Assembly (NCBI RefSeq): GCF_014203645.1
Contig: NZ_JACHJL010000016.1
Span: 117,155-181,154, forward strand
Source: Streptomyces zagrosensis
GTDB lineage: Bacteria; Actinomycetota; Actinomycetes; Streptomycetales; Streptomycetaceae
Length of the DNA: 64,000 nt
Reading direction: 5' to 3'
The first letter of the stretch is position 1. Every line of letters starts with the position of its first letter. Below are positions 8,608-16,571 of this stretch, piece after piece. The notes below the pieces were generated by a model. It worked only from the letters and a program-made list of their open reading frames with translations. It was not told where the DNA came from and did no database searches. The position numbers were made by a program, and so were the translations under genes.

Positions 8608-9528
8608 TTAGGGCTTGCGCGGGTGGGGCGGTGTCGGGTGGCCTGCCGACGCCTGTGGGGCGGCCCCGGGCCGGGGGTGCGGGGTCGGGCGATGGGTGGT
8701 GGCGTCGGCGGTGAGGCTGCCGAGCAGGGACAGCGCCTCATCGGACGGGCTGCCCGGGTCGGCCTGGTAGACGACGAGCTGTTGGGTGGGGGCGCTGTTC
8801 ACGGTCAACGACTCGTAGTGCAGCGTCAGCTCACCGGCCAGCGGGTGATGAAAGCGCTTGGTCCCGTGGCTTTTACCGCGAATGTCGTGGCGGGCCCACA
8901 GGCGGCGAAAACTTGCGCTTTTCACCGACAACTCCCCGATAAGCTCCATGAGTTGATGGTCATTGTGGTCGGCCCCCACCGTCGCGTGCAGTGCGCCGAC
9001 GGTGCTCGCTGCTACCCGGTCCCAGTCGGGGTAGAAGGTGCGCGCGTTCGGGTCGAGAAACACCAGCCGAACCAGGTCTTCGCGGTAGGTGTGGCCGTCG
9101 AACAGAGCCGCGCCGAGGGCGTTGGTGGCCAGTACCGCCAGGCAGCGATCCACGACCACGGCGGGAGTGTGTGGCCAGGCCGCCATCAGTCGCAGCAGGT
9201 GGGGGCTGACGTGTTCGCGCTGAGCGGGCGGGCGTCGCCTGCTGGCGGGCGGTCGGGCAAGCCGGTGCAGGTGTCCGGCCGCCTCGGCTGTCAGCTCAAG
9301 GGCGCGCGCCAGTGCATCGACGACCTGGGCCGAGGGGTGGCGCTCGCGGCCCTGCTCCAGCCGTATGTAGTAGTCGGTGCTGACGCCGGTGAGCTGGGCG
9401 ACCTCCTCGCGGCGAAGGCCCACCACGCGACGGCGGGGCCCGGCCGGGATGCCGATGTCCTCGGGCCGGAGCAGTTCACGGCGGGCCCGCAGAAACTGCC
9501 CGAGCAGGTTCTCCCTGTCGATGTCCAT
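8608..9528 (-). CDS. XRE-family regulator with MmyB-like ligand domain
   Basis: 306 residues. The N-terminal helix-turn-helix has RRRVVGLRREEVAQLTGVSTDYYIRLEQGRERHPS, the signature start of this group. The C-terminal two-thirds is the MmyB-like PAS-related domain, with LVFLDPNARTFYPDW and HPLAGELTLHYESL. The first half is DNA-binding. The ligand is unknown, with fatty acids proposed for the family. AAGGG precedes the ATG closely. The likely target is the SDR gene just downstream. Confidence 0.92.
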   Translation of the reverse strand: MDIDRENLLGQFLRARRELLRPEDIGIPAGPRRRVVGLRREEVAQLTGVSTDYYIRLEQGRERHPSAQVVDALARALELTAEAAGHLHRLARPPASRRRPPAQREHVSPHLLRLMAAWPHTPAVVVDRCLAVLATNALGAALFDGHTYREDLVRLVFLDPNARTFYPDWDRVAASTVGALHATVGADHNDHQLMELIGELSVKSASFRRLWARHDIRGKSHGTKRFHHPLAGELTLHYESLTVNSAPTQQLVVYQADPGSPSDEALSLLGSLTADATTHRPTPHPRPGAAPQASAGHPTPPHPRKP

Positions 9529-9748
9529 GCCCTTGAGGCTAGGCGCGGGGCCGGGGGCGCACGAGAGCCGAGGGTGGCCGCGATACTCCTACCCTCGGCC
9601 CCCCTTGTCGGCCCGCTGGCCTTTGTTCTCAAGGGCTGAGCAGGGCCTATGCGTCGTCCTTATGGGCCGTACGCCCCGCGGTTCGTTTTGTCCCGCTGTC
9701 ATGGGCTACCCGGAACATCCGGATGCCAGCAGCCAAAGGGAGAGAGTC

Positions 9749-10126
9749 ATGGCCGATGTGTCGGCGCAGGAGCTTGAGGAGCTGTGGAACGAGTTCCATG
9801 CGGTGGTGAACATGAACTCGCGTGAGCTGAGCGATTGGCTCATGACCCAGTCCGCGGGGCAGGACGCCGAAGCGCTCCCGGACCAGGCGGGCACGGACGA
9901 CGGGCGCCGCGTACTGGAGATCCTCGGCAAGCGCCGGGTGGACCTCGCGGAGGATGACCTACGCATCATGCGCAAGGTCATCGACACGGTCACCTCCGAA
10001 CGGGGCACTGACCTGGAACCCACCGCGGGCGAGGCGTCCTGGCGCCACCGGCTGATGACCCTGGGGCACGACCCGCTCAAGCCGCTCACCTCGGATGAAG
10101 GCTCCTCCAGGAACCGCCACCGGTAG
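9749..10126 (+). CDS. DUF3140 protein
   Basis: 125 residues from an ATG with AAAGGGAGAGAG upstream; a longer frame from 9377 is not supported. The sequence (ELEELWNEFHAVVNMNSREL, then DGRRVLEILGKRR and RHRLMTLGHDP) fits DUF3140, a small predicted DNA-associated protein family of actinobacteria and some bacilli. The protein is acidic at the N-terminus and basic at the C-terminus. The gene stands alone. Confidence 0.85.
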   Translation: MADVSAQELEELWNEFHAVVNMNSRELSDWLMTQSAGQDAEALPDQAGTDDGRRVLEILGKRRVDLAEDDLRIMRKVIDTVTSERGTDLEPTAGEASWRHRLMTLGHDPLKPLTSDEGSSRNRHR

Positions 10127-10198
10127 GGGCGACCTGCCGGCGCGATGGGGGTCGAGATGCCCCGGGACCCGCAGCGATTCGCCGCCCGGCCGGGTAGG

Positions 10199-10573
10199 TC
10201 AGCAGGCCCACGGCAGCGGCCGGTCCGCGGCGCTCCCTGGCGCGTGGGCCCGGTCTCCGGCGGGCATGGCCACCAGGGCCTCGGCCGGCTCCTCGCCCGT
10301 ACGGATCTGGCGCAGCGCGTGTGCGGGCAAGACGACGGCCTGCCCCGCTGACACGGTCTGGGTCCGGCCGCCGCTGGTGACCTCGATCGAACCGCTGGTC
10401 AGCATCCACACCTGCTCCCGGTCGATCGCATGCTCGGGCCCGGTGCTGGCGGGCGCCATGCGGACCTGCCAGGTGCTCAGCTCGGCGCTGCCCCGGCTCG
10501 GTGCGGCCAGTCCCGTCATGACGGCGGCGGGCGTGGTGGTGACGTATTGCGGTGACGGGGTGATGACGTGCAA
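10199..10573 (-). CDS. Small cupin-domain protein
   Basis: About 124 residues of a single cupin barrel, with PEHAIDREQVWMLTSGSIEV and then AGQAVVLPAHALRQI. The start is uncertain. I chose the TTG at 10573 because the recognisable protein (HVITPSPQYVTTTPAAVMTG) begins there. The frame is open further up to 10774, but that part is low-complexity and Arg-rich. Function is unknown; metal or small-ligand binding is typical of the fold. Confidence 0.7.
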   Translation of the reverse strand: MHVITPSPQYVTTTPAAVMTGLAAPSRGSAELSTWQVRMAPASTGPEHAIDREQVWMLTSGSIEVTSGGRTQTVSAGQAVVLPAHALRQIRTGEEPAEALVAMPAGDRAHAPGSAADRPLPWAC

Positions 10574-10904
10574 GGTGGCCGGGCGAATGGGCCACGAGGA
10601 CCTGGCGGAGCTGCGCACCGACCTCGCCCGCCTCATCCGCTCCCTGAGCGGCGACGCCCTGCCGCCCCTGCGGCCGGTGTGGTGACCGGCTTGCCGGCTG
10701 GTCCGCCGCGGTGGTCCGTTGGCCCGCGGCTGGCACGGTGCGGCAGCGTAACGCTGTGCCATTGGCCCAGCCATTTCTGTCTGTGTTGAGCCACCGGGGG
10801 TGACAGTGCTGTGATGGTGTCGCGCTGGCGCTGCGGAACCCCGCGGCGTCTTTTTTCATGCTGATTTTTGTTCAGGCTGCACGACAGAAGGGGCGGGGAA
10901 AGCT
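10574..10904. other. Intergenic region between cupin and FUSC genes
   Basis: 331 bp between divergent genes. No dyad or RNA gene stands out. An A/T-richer stretch at about 10850-10875 could be part of the FUSC promoter. Open frames here are not convincing. Confidence 0.5.
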
Positions 10905-12404
10905 GTGCTGAAGAGGGTGTTCGTGGCTCCGGACCCGGGCCGGCTGCGGTTGCGCAGCGCCACCCGCTCCGTCCTCGGCATCGGGTTGGCGGTGGCCGTC
11001 TGCGGCCTCGTTGGTCATTCCCTCGCGGCGGCCATCACCGGCGGGCTCGCCGCCCTGCTCGCCCTGTTCACGGTCACCGACGCCACCGTCCGCGACCAAG
11101 CCCGCACCACCGCGTTGCTGCCCGCGATCGGCTTCCCCGTGCTCGCCGTCGCCGCCGGGCTGCACGACTACCCGTTGGCCCGGGACGCGGCCTTCCTCGC
11201 CGTCGTGGGCACCGGGGTGTACGCACGTCGCTGGGGCCCGCGCGGCCATGCCCTGGGCGTCTTCGCGTTCATGATGTTCTTCGCGACGCAATTCCTGCAC
11301 ACGGTGCCCGGGCAACTGCCCGAGCTGTACGCGGCCGTCGCCCTGTCCGTGCTCTGCTCCTCGACCGTACGGTTCGGCCTGTGGTGCTACGAGCGGCGGC
11401 TCCCCGTGGCCATCGCCCCCGCCCCGCCCGGCGGCAGCCGGCTGGCCCGTACGACCACCCGGCAGGCGATCCAGGCCGTTGCGGGCGGCGCCTTCGCGCT
11501 CGCGGTGGGCCAGGTGCTGTCGCACGAGCGGTGGTACTGGGCCGTCGGGGCCACCTGGTGGGTCTTCGTCAACACGGCCTCACGGGGCGAGACGCTGGTA
11601 CGAAGCTTCCGCCGGGCCCTGGGCACCGTCATCGGCGTGGCGCTCGGGCTGGTGATCGCCGTCCCGCTTCACGGAGCCGCCATCCCCACTGCGGTTCTCG
11701 TCGCGGTCTGTGTGTTCGGCATCTTCTACACGGCTGCCGTCTCGTACACCTGGATGATGCTTGCGGTGACCTTGATGGCCGGATTGCTGTACGGGCTGCT
11801 GGGGGTGTTGGACCCGGCGCTGCTCGCCCTGCGGGTGACGGAGACCGGCGTGGGTGCCGTGGGCGCCGCACTGGCCGTGCTGCTCGTCTTGCCCGTCACG
11901 ACCCACGCCACCACCGACGCCTGGATACAGCGGGCCCTGCGGTGTGTGCACGCCTGCACCGCCGAGGCGGCCTCGCGCCTGGCGGGCTCGGAAGCCGCCG
12001 ACCCCGCCCCGCGCGTCGCCCAGTTGGAAGTGCTCCTTGGCCGGGTTCGCATGTCCCTCGCGCCGCTGGTGCACCCGCTGAGCCCGCTGCGCGCCCGCCG
12101 AGCACGCGCCCGTCAGGTGCTTGCGCTGCTTGACGACTGCGCCCGACAGGTCCGCGGTCTCGCTTCCATCGCCGCCGACCCGCAGGCCTCGCACGACGCC
12201 CGCCTCATTGCCGCCTGCCAGCGCGTGGAGGCCGCCGTCGAAGCGCTGACCACCCCGGGCCAGGCGCCGCAGATGGCCGCCATCGCCGCGCCGCAACCGC
12301 CGGCGGCGGAACCCGCGCTGGTCCATCTGCACGGCCTGGAACGGGCGCTGGCCGAACTCGCCGCCCCACTGCGCAGTTCCCCGCGCGCGCCCCTGGACGC
12401 GTGA
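10905..12404 (+). CDS. FUSC-family membrane protein
   Basis: 499 residues from a GTG with GGGGCGGGGAAAG upstream. There are two hydrophobic blocks: about residues 20-165, and about 190-330 containing RQAIQAVAGGAFALAVGQVL and WYWAVGATWWVFVNTASRG. A helical, charged cytoplasmic C-terminus follows (about 335-499). This is the FUSC layout of fusaric-acid/aromatic-acid efflux-type proteins, which are probable exporters. The WWVFVNT segment corresponds to the conserved FUSC_2 core. There is no membrane-fusion partner, as is normal in Gram-positives. Substrate unknown. Confidence 0.9.
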   Translation: MLKRVFVAPDPGRLRLRSATRSVLGIGLAVAVCGLVGHSLAAAITGGLAALLALFTVTDATVRDQARTTALLPAIGFPVLAVAAGLHDYPLARDAAFLAVVGTGVYARRWGPRGHALGVFAFMMFFATQFLHTVPGQLPELYAAVALSVLCSSTVRFGLWCYERRLPVAIAPAPPGGSRLARTTTRQAIQAVAGGAFALAVGQVLSHERWYWAVGATWWVFVNTASRGETLVRSFRRALGTVIGVALGLVIAVPLHGAAIPTAVLVAVCVFGIFYTAAVSYTWMMLAVTLMAGLLYGLLGVLDPALLALRVTETGVGAVGAALAVLLVLPVTTHATTDAWIQRALRCVHACTAEAASRLAGSEAADPAPRVAQLEVLLGRVRMSLAPLVHPLSPLRARRARARQVLALLDDCARQVRGLASIAADPQASHDARLIAACQRVEAAVEALTTPGQAPQMAAIAAPQPPAAEPALVHLHGLERALAELAAPLRSSPRAPLDA

Positions 12405-12433
12405 TGCCCGCGTGATGCCCGCGTGATACCCGT
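12399..12433. repeat. 11-bp direct repeat, three copies, across the FUSC stop
   Basis: GCGTGATGCCC occurs at 12399 and 12410, with a variant (GCGTGATACCC) at 12421. It starts within the last codons of the FUSC gene and so repeats the TGA stop context. Confidence 0.85.
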
Positions 12434-12448
12434 GTGAGACACAGCGGC

Positions 12449-12841
12449 TTAGTGCGGCGGCTGCGCGGGAACCTCGTGCAGTTCCACGGGGAAGTTGTGG
12501 GAATCGCCGGGCCCAGGGGCCGCTGACACCCGGGCGGCGATCTCGATCGCGCGCTGGGCGCTGGCGACGTCCACCACCCAGTAGCCGGCCAGCAGCGTCT
12601 CACGCCCGTCGTGCGTGCCCTCGGTGACCAGCGGCGGCTCGCCGTCCCTGGCCCGTACGCTGAGCACCTTGGCGGGGCCGGCAAGCCCGCGAGCTTCCAC
12701 GAGTTCGCCGGCGGCGGCCAGATCTTTGTTGATGCGCCCCATGTGCGCCACCATGGCCCGGAACTGCTCAGGGGAATACTCGGCGATCTCCTCGTCCCAC
12801 CGCGTACCGCTGCCGAACAACTGCACCATGTATCGGATCAT
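12449..12841 (-). CDS. YCII-related (DGPF) domain protein
   Basis: 130 residues with AAGGAG before the ATG. The sequence starts MIRYMVQLFGSGTRWDEEIA and shows the MGRINKDLAAAGELVEARGL and ARDGEPPLVTEGTHDG blocks of the DGPF/YCII family. It ends in the strand GYWVVDVASAQRAIEIAARV. Small ferredoxin-like-fold proteins of this type are often encoded near ECF sigma factors in actinomycetes, but no sigma factor is seen here. The enzymatic role is unproven. Convergent with the FUSC gene. Confidence 0.9.
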   Translation of the reverse strand: MIRYMVQLFGSGTRWDEEIAEYSPEQFRAMVAHMGRINKDLAAAGELVEARGLAGPAKVLSVRARDGEPPLVTEGTHDGRETLLAGYWVVDVASAQRAIEIAARVSAAPGPGDSHNFPVELHEVPAQPPH

Positions 12842-12967
12842 TCACGTCTCCTTGGGCTCCCGCGGAACACCTTCGTGGGAGTCTTCTTTCTGTCCGCGGG
12901 GCCCCTCCGTCCTATCTGACGCCCGTACCCGTCGCACGCATCTAGAGCCAAGTGAGCGAACCGGGCA

Positions 12968-12985
12968 TCATGGTCTAGACCTACT
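12968..12985 (+). promoter_or_regulatory. DasR-like site before the lactonase gene
   Basis: ATGGTCTAGACCTA centred near 12976 matches 11 of 12 bases of the dre core TGGTCTAGACCA. It lies about 45 bp before the lactonase ATG, a promoter-proximal position. Binding by DasR (the GlcNAc-6-phosphate responsive GntR regulator) is inferred. Confidence 0.65.
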
Positions 12986-13026
12986 GCTACGGTCGGTCCC
13001 CACATATCAGCCTGGGAAGGGGCGAC

Positions 13027-14151
13027 ATGGTGAGCGGCACGGGCGATGACAGCGATGCGAGCAAGGCCGGCGACGGAGCGGCGCCCAACGGTCAGCGGGC
13101 GTACATCGGCTCATTCACCTCCGCGGGCGGCTGGGGCGTCAGCGTCGCGGCGGTCGATCCGACGAGCGGCGCGCTGACGATCAAGCACTCGACGGACATC
13201 GTGGAAAACCCCTCCTACCTGGCGCTCGCGCCAGGTAGGGACGTGTTGTACGCGGTGAGTGAGACGGCCGATGGCTACGCCGCAGCGTTCTCCCTGAACG
13301 ACCCGGACCAGCCCACCCCGCTCGGAGTGCCCGCGCTGGTCGGGGGCGACGATCCGACGCATCTGTCGTTGACGGCGGGCCATCTGCTGACCGCCAACTA
13401 CTCGTCGGGCAGCGTCAGCGTGCTCCCGTACCTCCTCGATCCTGAGCAGCACATCGCGCCCTGCGGTCTCGCCCAGCCCACCGACGTACGGCGCCACGAG
13501 GGCTCGGGCCCCGATCCGCAGCGACAGCAGGGCCCGCACGCGCACACCGTGCTGCCGGACCCATCGGGCCGTTGGGTGCTCGCCGTGGACCTGGGCACGG
13601 ACACGGTCTACAGCTATGAGCTGGACGACGAGAAGGGCACCTTGCGACCGCACGGCGCTGCACGGCTCACGGCGGGTGCCGGGCCGCGCCAACTCGCCTT
13701 CCACCCGGGTGGCGAATGGGCGTACGTCACCAACGAGTTGGACTCGACGGTCACCATCTGCCGCTGGAACGCCACCACAGGCGAGCTCACGCCCACCGAC
13801 ACGATCAGCGTGCTACCAGCGGACGCCGGCAGCCCACAGCGGTCGAACTACCCATCGGAGTTGGTCATCGCTGCGGACGGGCGGTACGCCTGGGTGGCCA
13901 ACCGGGGCCACGACAGCCTCGCGGTCCTGAACGTGAGTGCGGCGGGCGACCAGTTGACCCTGAGCACCACGGTGGACTGCGGCGGCCACTGGCCCCGTCA
14001 CCTCACGCTCGCCCCGACCGGCGAGCGGCTGTACGTGGCCAATGAGCGCTCCGGCGACGTGGCGTGGTTCGACATCGACGCGCCAACTGGCGTCCCGGCC
14101 TGGGCGGGCTCCGTGGACGCTCCGGCGGCATCGTGTGTGGTGTTCGCCTGA
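13027..14151 (+). CDS. Lactonase-family beta-propeller protein (6-phosphogluconolactonase-like)
   Basis: 374 residues; GGAAGGGGCG precedes the ATG. The sequence fits the seven-bladed YbhE/Pgl-type propeller: YIGSFTSAGGWGVSVAAVDP at the start, then repeated blade motifs PHAHTVLPDPSGRWVLAVDL, PRQLAFHPGGEWAYVTNEL and PRHLTLAPTGERLYVANE. Enzymes of this fold hydrolyse 6-phosphogluconolactone or related sugar lactones, though many homologues are uncharacterised. No signal peptide. A DasR-like site lies just upstream, suggesting coupling to amino-sugar metabolism. Confidence 0.88.
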   Translation: MVSGTGDDSDASKAGDGAAPNGQRAYIGSFTSAGGWGVSVAAVDPTSGALTIKHSTDIVENPSYLALAPGRDVLYAVSETADGYAAAFSLNDPDQPTPLGVPALVGGDDPTHLSLTAGHLLTANYSSGSVSVLPYLLDPEQHIAPCGLAQPTDVRRHEGSGPDPQRQQGPHAHTVLPDPSGRWVLAVDLGTDTVYSYELDDEKGTLRPHGAARLTAGAGPRQLAFHPGGEWAYVTNELDSTVTICRWNATTGELTPTDTISVLPADAGSPQRSNYPSELVIAADGRYAWVANRGHDSLAVLNVSAAGDQLTLSTTVDCGGHWPRHLTLAPTGERLYVANERSGDVAWFDIDAPTGVPAWAGSVDAPAASCVVFA

Positions 14152-14199
14152 GCGGGCCCGACCACTCAAACCCCCTTGCGGAAGCGAACTGAGCGGGCC

Positions 14200-14297
14200 G
14201 GCAGCACATACTCCGAACGTGCTGCCCTCCCGCCGGAACCGACGCATGGCCTAGGGCCCGGCTTGAGCCGTAAGAAAGCACGGCATCGAGCCGGGCC
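14200..14297. terminator. Two hairpins between convergent genes
   Basis: GGCAGCAC/GTGCTGCC (14200-14226) and GGCCCGGCTTG/CGAGCCGGGCC (14255-14297, one G-T pair) lie in the gap between the lactonase gene and the convergent SnoaL-like gene. They probably act as a bidirectional terminator. Confidence 0.6.
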
Positions 14298-14397
14298 GTT
14301 CGCTGCCGGGCGGTAGACGGCAGTTCGCGCCGGCTGCGTTGCGCGCGGGCGCGGTGCAGCAGCGCTGGCCGCGATCGATGCCGCGGGCCCGGACGGC

Positions 14398-14916
14398 TCA
14401 TGGCCGCGGCTGGCCGACCCGGGTAGGCACCGGGGTGCAGGCGTCGGCGATGGCCTGGGTGTCCCAGTAGAAGGGACGGACCTCGGTGATCCTCCCGTCG
14501 TGGACGGTGACGGTCTGCAATATCGGGAAGGCCAACTCGCGCCCGGTGGCCCGGGCCCGCGCACGGACCTGGGTGCGCACCACTGCCGTCTCGCCCGTGG
14601 CGAGGAACTCCTGCTCAACAAAGTCGAACCGCTCCCACGCCTTGGCCATCGCGCGCATGTTGCCCGCAATCCCTTGGTGCCCCCGCCAAGTGCCGCCGTA
14701 GGGCAAGGCGTCAGCCTGGTGCAGCACGACATCTGGGGAAAAGAACGCCAGGAACGCACGGAACGGGGCCGACGCATCGGGCGCGGCCAGGGCCGCCCCG
14801 TCGGCTGGCCTAGATTTCTCGGCTGTCCCGGCTGTCCCGGCAGCGAGGTAGGCGGCCTCGGCGGCGTACATGGCGGTGAGGGTGGCTATGGAACTGGGCG
14901 TACGGGGGATCGTCAT
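14398..14916 (-). CDS. Nuclear-transport-factor-2 / SnoaL-like protein
   Basis: 172 residues from the ATG at 14916 (MTIPRTPSSIATLTAMYAAE). The frame extends to 15006 but that part is not family-like. A cystatin-like NTF2 fold is indicated by FRAFLAFFSPDVVLHQADAL, YGGTWRGHQGIAGNMRAMAK, FDFVEQEFLATGETAVVRTQ, and ILQTVTVHDGRITEVRPFYWD at the end. An Ala-rich insertion (TAGTAEKSRPADGAALAAPD) separates the first helix from the core. Function unknown; such proteins include isomerases, cyclases and carrier-like proteins. Confidence 0.85.
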   Translation of the reverse strand: MTIPRTPSSIATLTAMYAAEAAYLAAGTAGTAEKSRPADGAALAAPDASAPFRAFLAFFSPDVVLHQADALPYGGTWRGHQGIAGNMRAMAKAWERFDFVEQEFLATGETAVVRTQVRARARATGRELAFPILQTVTVHDGRITEVRPFYWDTQAIADACTPVPTRVGQPRP

Positions 14917-15316
14917 GCCGATCAGCGTGTTCGGTTCCGCGCCGGCATGCTGGCGGCTATCGGACCTCAAGGTCGGTCGGAACAGCACCTTCGCAACGCC
15001 TCCCAACGACCACGGCCCACCGCCGCCCCGCCGCGTTCCTTCTGCGGGCGGCTGGAGGCCCGCTACGCGGCGGATGGCGGCCTCGGTGGGGGCGGGCTGG
15101 CCACGGCGCCGCCGCAGGCCCTGTGCTGCCTCTCCTGGCCTCTACCGCGCAGCTCGCTGAGGGGGACGCGGGAGGGCCGCGTCGCGGCCGGCCAGTGACC
15201 ATGTGGGCCCGGTCTCGGTCGGTGACGAAGCGGTCCCGGCCTTGCTCGCGGGAGCCGCAAGGGGGAGGGGCGGGAGGCGCCGGCGTGCGGGGGGTCCCGC
15301 ACGCCGGTCCCGTGGG
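14917..15316. other. 400-bp non-coding region
   Basis: Lies between the SnoaL-like gene and the 3' end of the chelatase gene. Apart from the terminator hairpin at 15280-15307, I see no supported gene or dyad. Open frames on both strands look like composition artefacts. Confidence 0.5.
15280..15307 (-). terminator. 12-bp perfect hairpin after the chelatase gene
   Basis: CCGGCGTGCGGG and CCCGCACGCCGG pair around a four-base loop, ending ten bases past the chelatase stop. A compact GC-rich intrinsic terminator without a T-run. Confidence 0.8.
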
Positions 15317-16333
15317 CTAGCGGCTCGGCGCGCCCGGCAGCGTGATGCCCAGCGCCGCGGCGTACGCCGACAGCACCAGGCGGCCGACCGCCGGATAGGC
15401 GCCCAGCGGCTCGGCTGCCGCGCAGCCCGCCTCCGTGGCCGCGGTCTCGATCCACTCGGCCGATACCTCGGGTCCGATGAGGTACGGGGCCAGGGCCAAC
15501 CGCTGAGCACCCGCGCCCAGCAACTGTTCCGCGGTGCGGGCGACGGCGCCCTTCTCATCGAGCGCGGCGGCCAGCACCGGCACGGCGAGGCGGGCGGAGA
15601 GCAGCATGCCGGTGATGCCGGCCGCCTGCACCGCCTCCGGGCCGCCGACCGTGGCCAGGACGATGCCGTCGGCCGCGGTCGCGACCGTGAACAGCCGAGC
15701 GCGGTCCGCGCGGGCCAGCCCCGCCTCCGAGAGACGCACATGCAAAGCCTCGGCGAGCAGGGGGTGCGGGCCCAGCGGGTCGGTGAGCTGGGTGGCGCAA
15801 CCGCTGTCGCCAACGGCCTGCCGGATGCGGGCCATCAGTTCGCTGTCCGGGCCGGCCAGCAGCGGCACCACGACGGCAGCCGGCCCCTCGGCACTGGCCG
15901 CGATCTGCTGCTGCGCGGCCCGCGCCACCTCCGCCGCCGCTGCCAGGGCCTCAGCCGACGCGTCCGCCGGGTCACCGAACGCCGCCTGGCCGTCATCCGC
16001 GGCTCCCGTGGCCGCCTGTGTAGCGGCGCTGAGCAGGGCCGCACGCTCATGGGCGGCCCGCGTCAGCACGGCGCCCAGTGGCGGGAACTCCTCGTCGCTT
16101 CCCCCCACGTAGCCGATCCTGGCGTCGAGACCGGGCAGCTCGGAACGCGCGATGCTCAGCACCTCATCGACCAGGCTGCGCGTCGCGGAGTCGGGAGTTC
16201 CGGGCACGGCGAGCACCAGCGGCGGCGCGCCCACGGGAGCCGCGGCGGGCTCCGGTCGCCGGTGCCGTCCGGACTGGCGAGGTCGTGGCATTCGTACAGG
16301 CAGGCCGGACGCCGGCCCTGTCGGGGAACTCAT
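15317..16333 (-). CDS. CbiX/sirohydrochlorin-chelatase-like protein
   Basis: About 338 residues from the ATG at 16333. The first 35 residues are basic and proline-rich, then the core begins at PPLVLAVPGTPDSATRSLVD. Two CbiX-like halves follow: VVVPLLAGPDSELMARIRQA, PHPLLAEALHVRLSEAGLAR, then RLALAPYLIGPEVSAEWIET and EPLGAYPAVGRLVLSAYAAA. The family inserts Co2+ or Fe2+ into sirohydrochlorin on the cobalamin or siroheme paths. The first metal-binding His usual in HGS(R)-type openings is replaced here by PGTPDS, so catalysis is doubtful. In Streptomyces such genes often lie near sulfite/nitrite reductase genes, none of which is present here. Confidence 0.8.
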   Translation of the reverse strand: MSSPTGPASGLPVRMPRPRQSGRHRRPEPAAAPVGAPPLVLAVPGTPDSATRSLVDEVLSIARSELPGLDARIGYVGGSDEEFPPLGAVLTRAAHERAALLSAATQAATGAADDGQAAFGDPADASAEALAAAAEVARAAQQQIAASAEGPAAVVVPLLAGPDSELMARIRQAVGDSGCATQLTDPLGPHPLLAEALHVRLSEAGLARADRARLFTVATAADGIVLATVGGPEAVQAAGITGMLLSARLAVPVLAAALDEKGAVARTAEQLLGAGAQRLALAPYLIGPEVSAEWIETAATEAGCAAAEPLGAYPAVGRLVLSAYAAALGITLPGAPSR

Positions 16334-16464
16334 GGCGCCGCATGTTAGTCGCTTGTTGGGTTGTGCTGTTCGGGTGGGTATAACTAGGCCAAATTCATCC
16401 CGGTTTATCCGGCGTTTTGGGCCGTGTGTGGGGCGCTGACCGCTATCGACGCGGTGACCGTGAA

Positions 16465-16520
16465 CAGTGCAGCCAGTGCAGCCAGTGCAGAACAGCACAG
16501 CCAGCACAGCCAGCACAGAC
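16465..16520. repeat. 9-bp short tandem repeats
   Basis: Three near-copies of CAGTGCAGC followed by three of CAGCACAGC. They lie in the 238-bp gap between the chelatase and kinase genes. Together they can form an imperfect stem-loop, since the two halves are roughly complementary. Confidence 0.8.
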
Positions 16521-16571
16521 AGCGCTCAGGAACGGGTCAAAACCACTGTGCGAGCGGCTCCTACGAGGCGG

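Noticed and set aside
10568..10685. Plus-strand frame ending GHEDLAELRTDLARLIRSL as a gene fragment
   Set aside because: It looks helical but has no start and lies opposite the uncertain N-terminal part of the cupin frame; not enough to call.
10868..12133. 421-codon plus-strand frame over the FUSC gene
   Set aside because: Arg/Pro-rich translation without hydrophobic segments; the overlapping FUSC frame is clearly the coding one.
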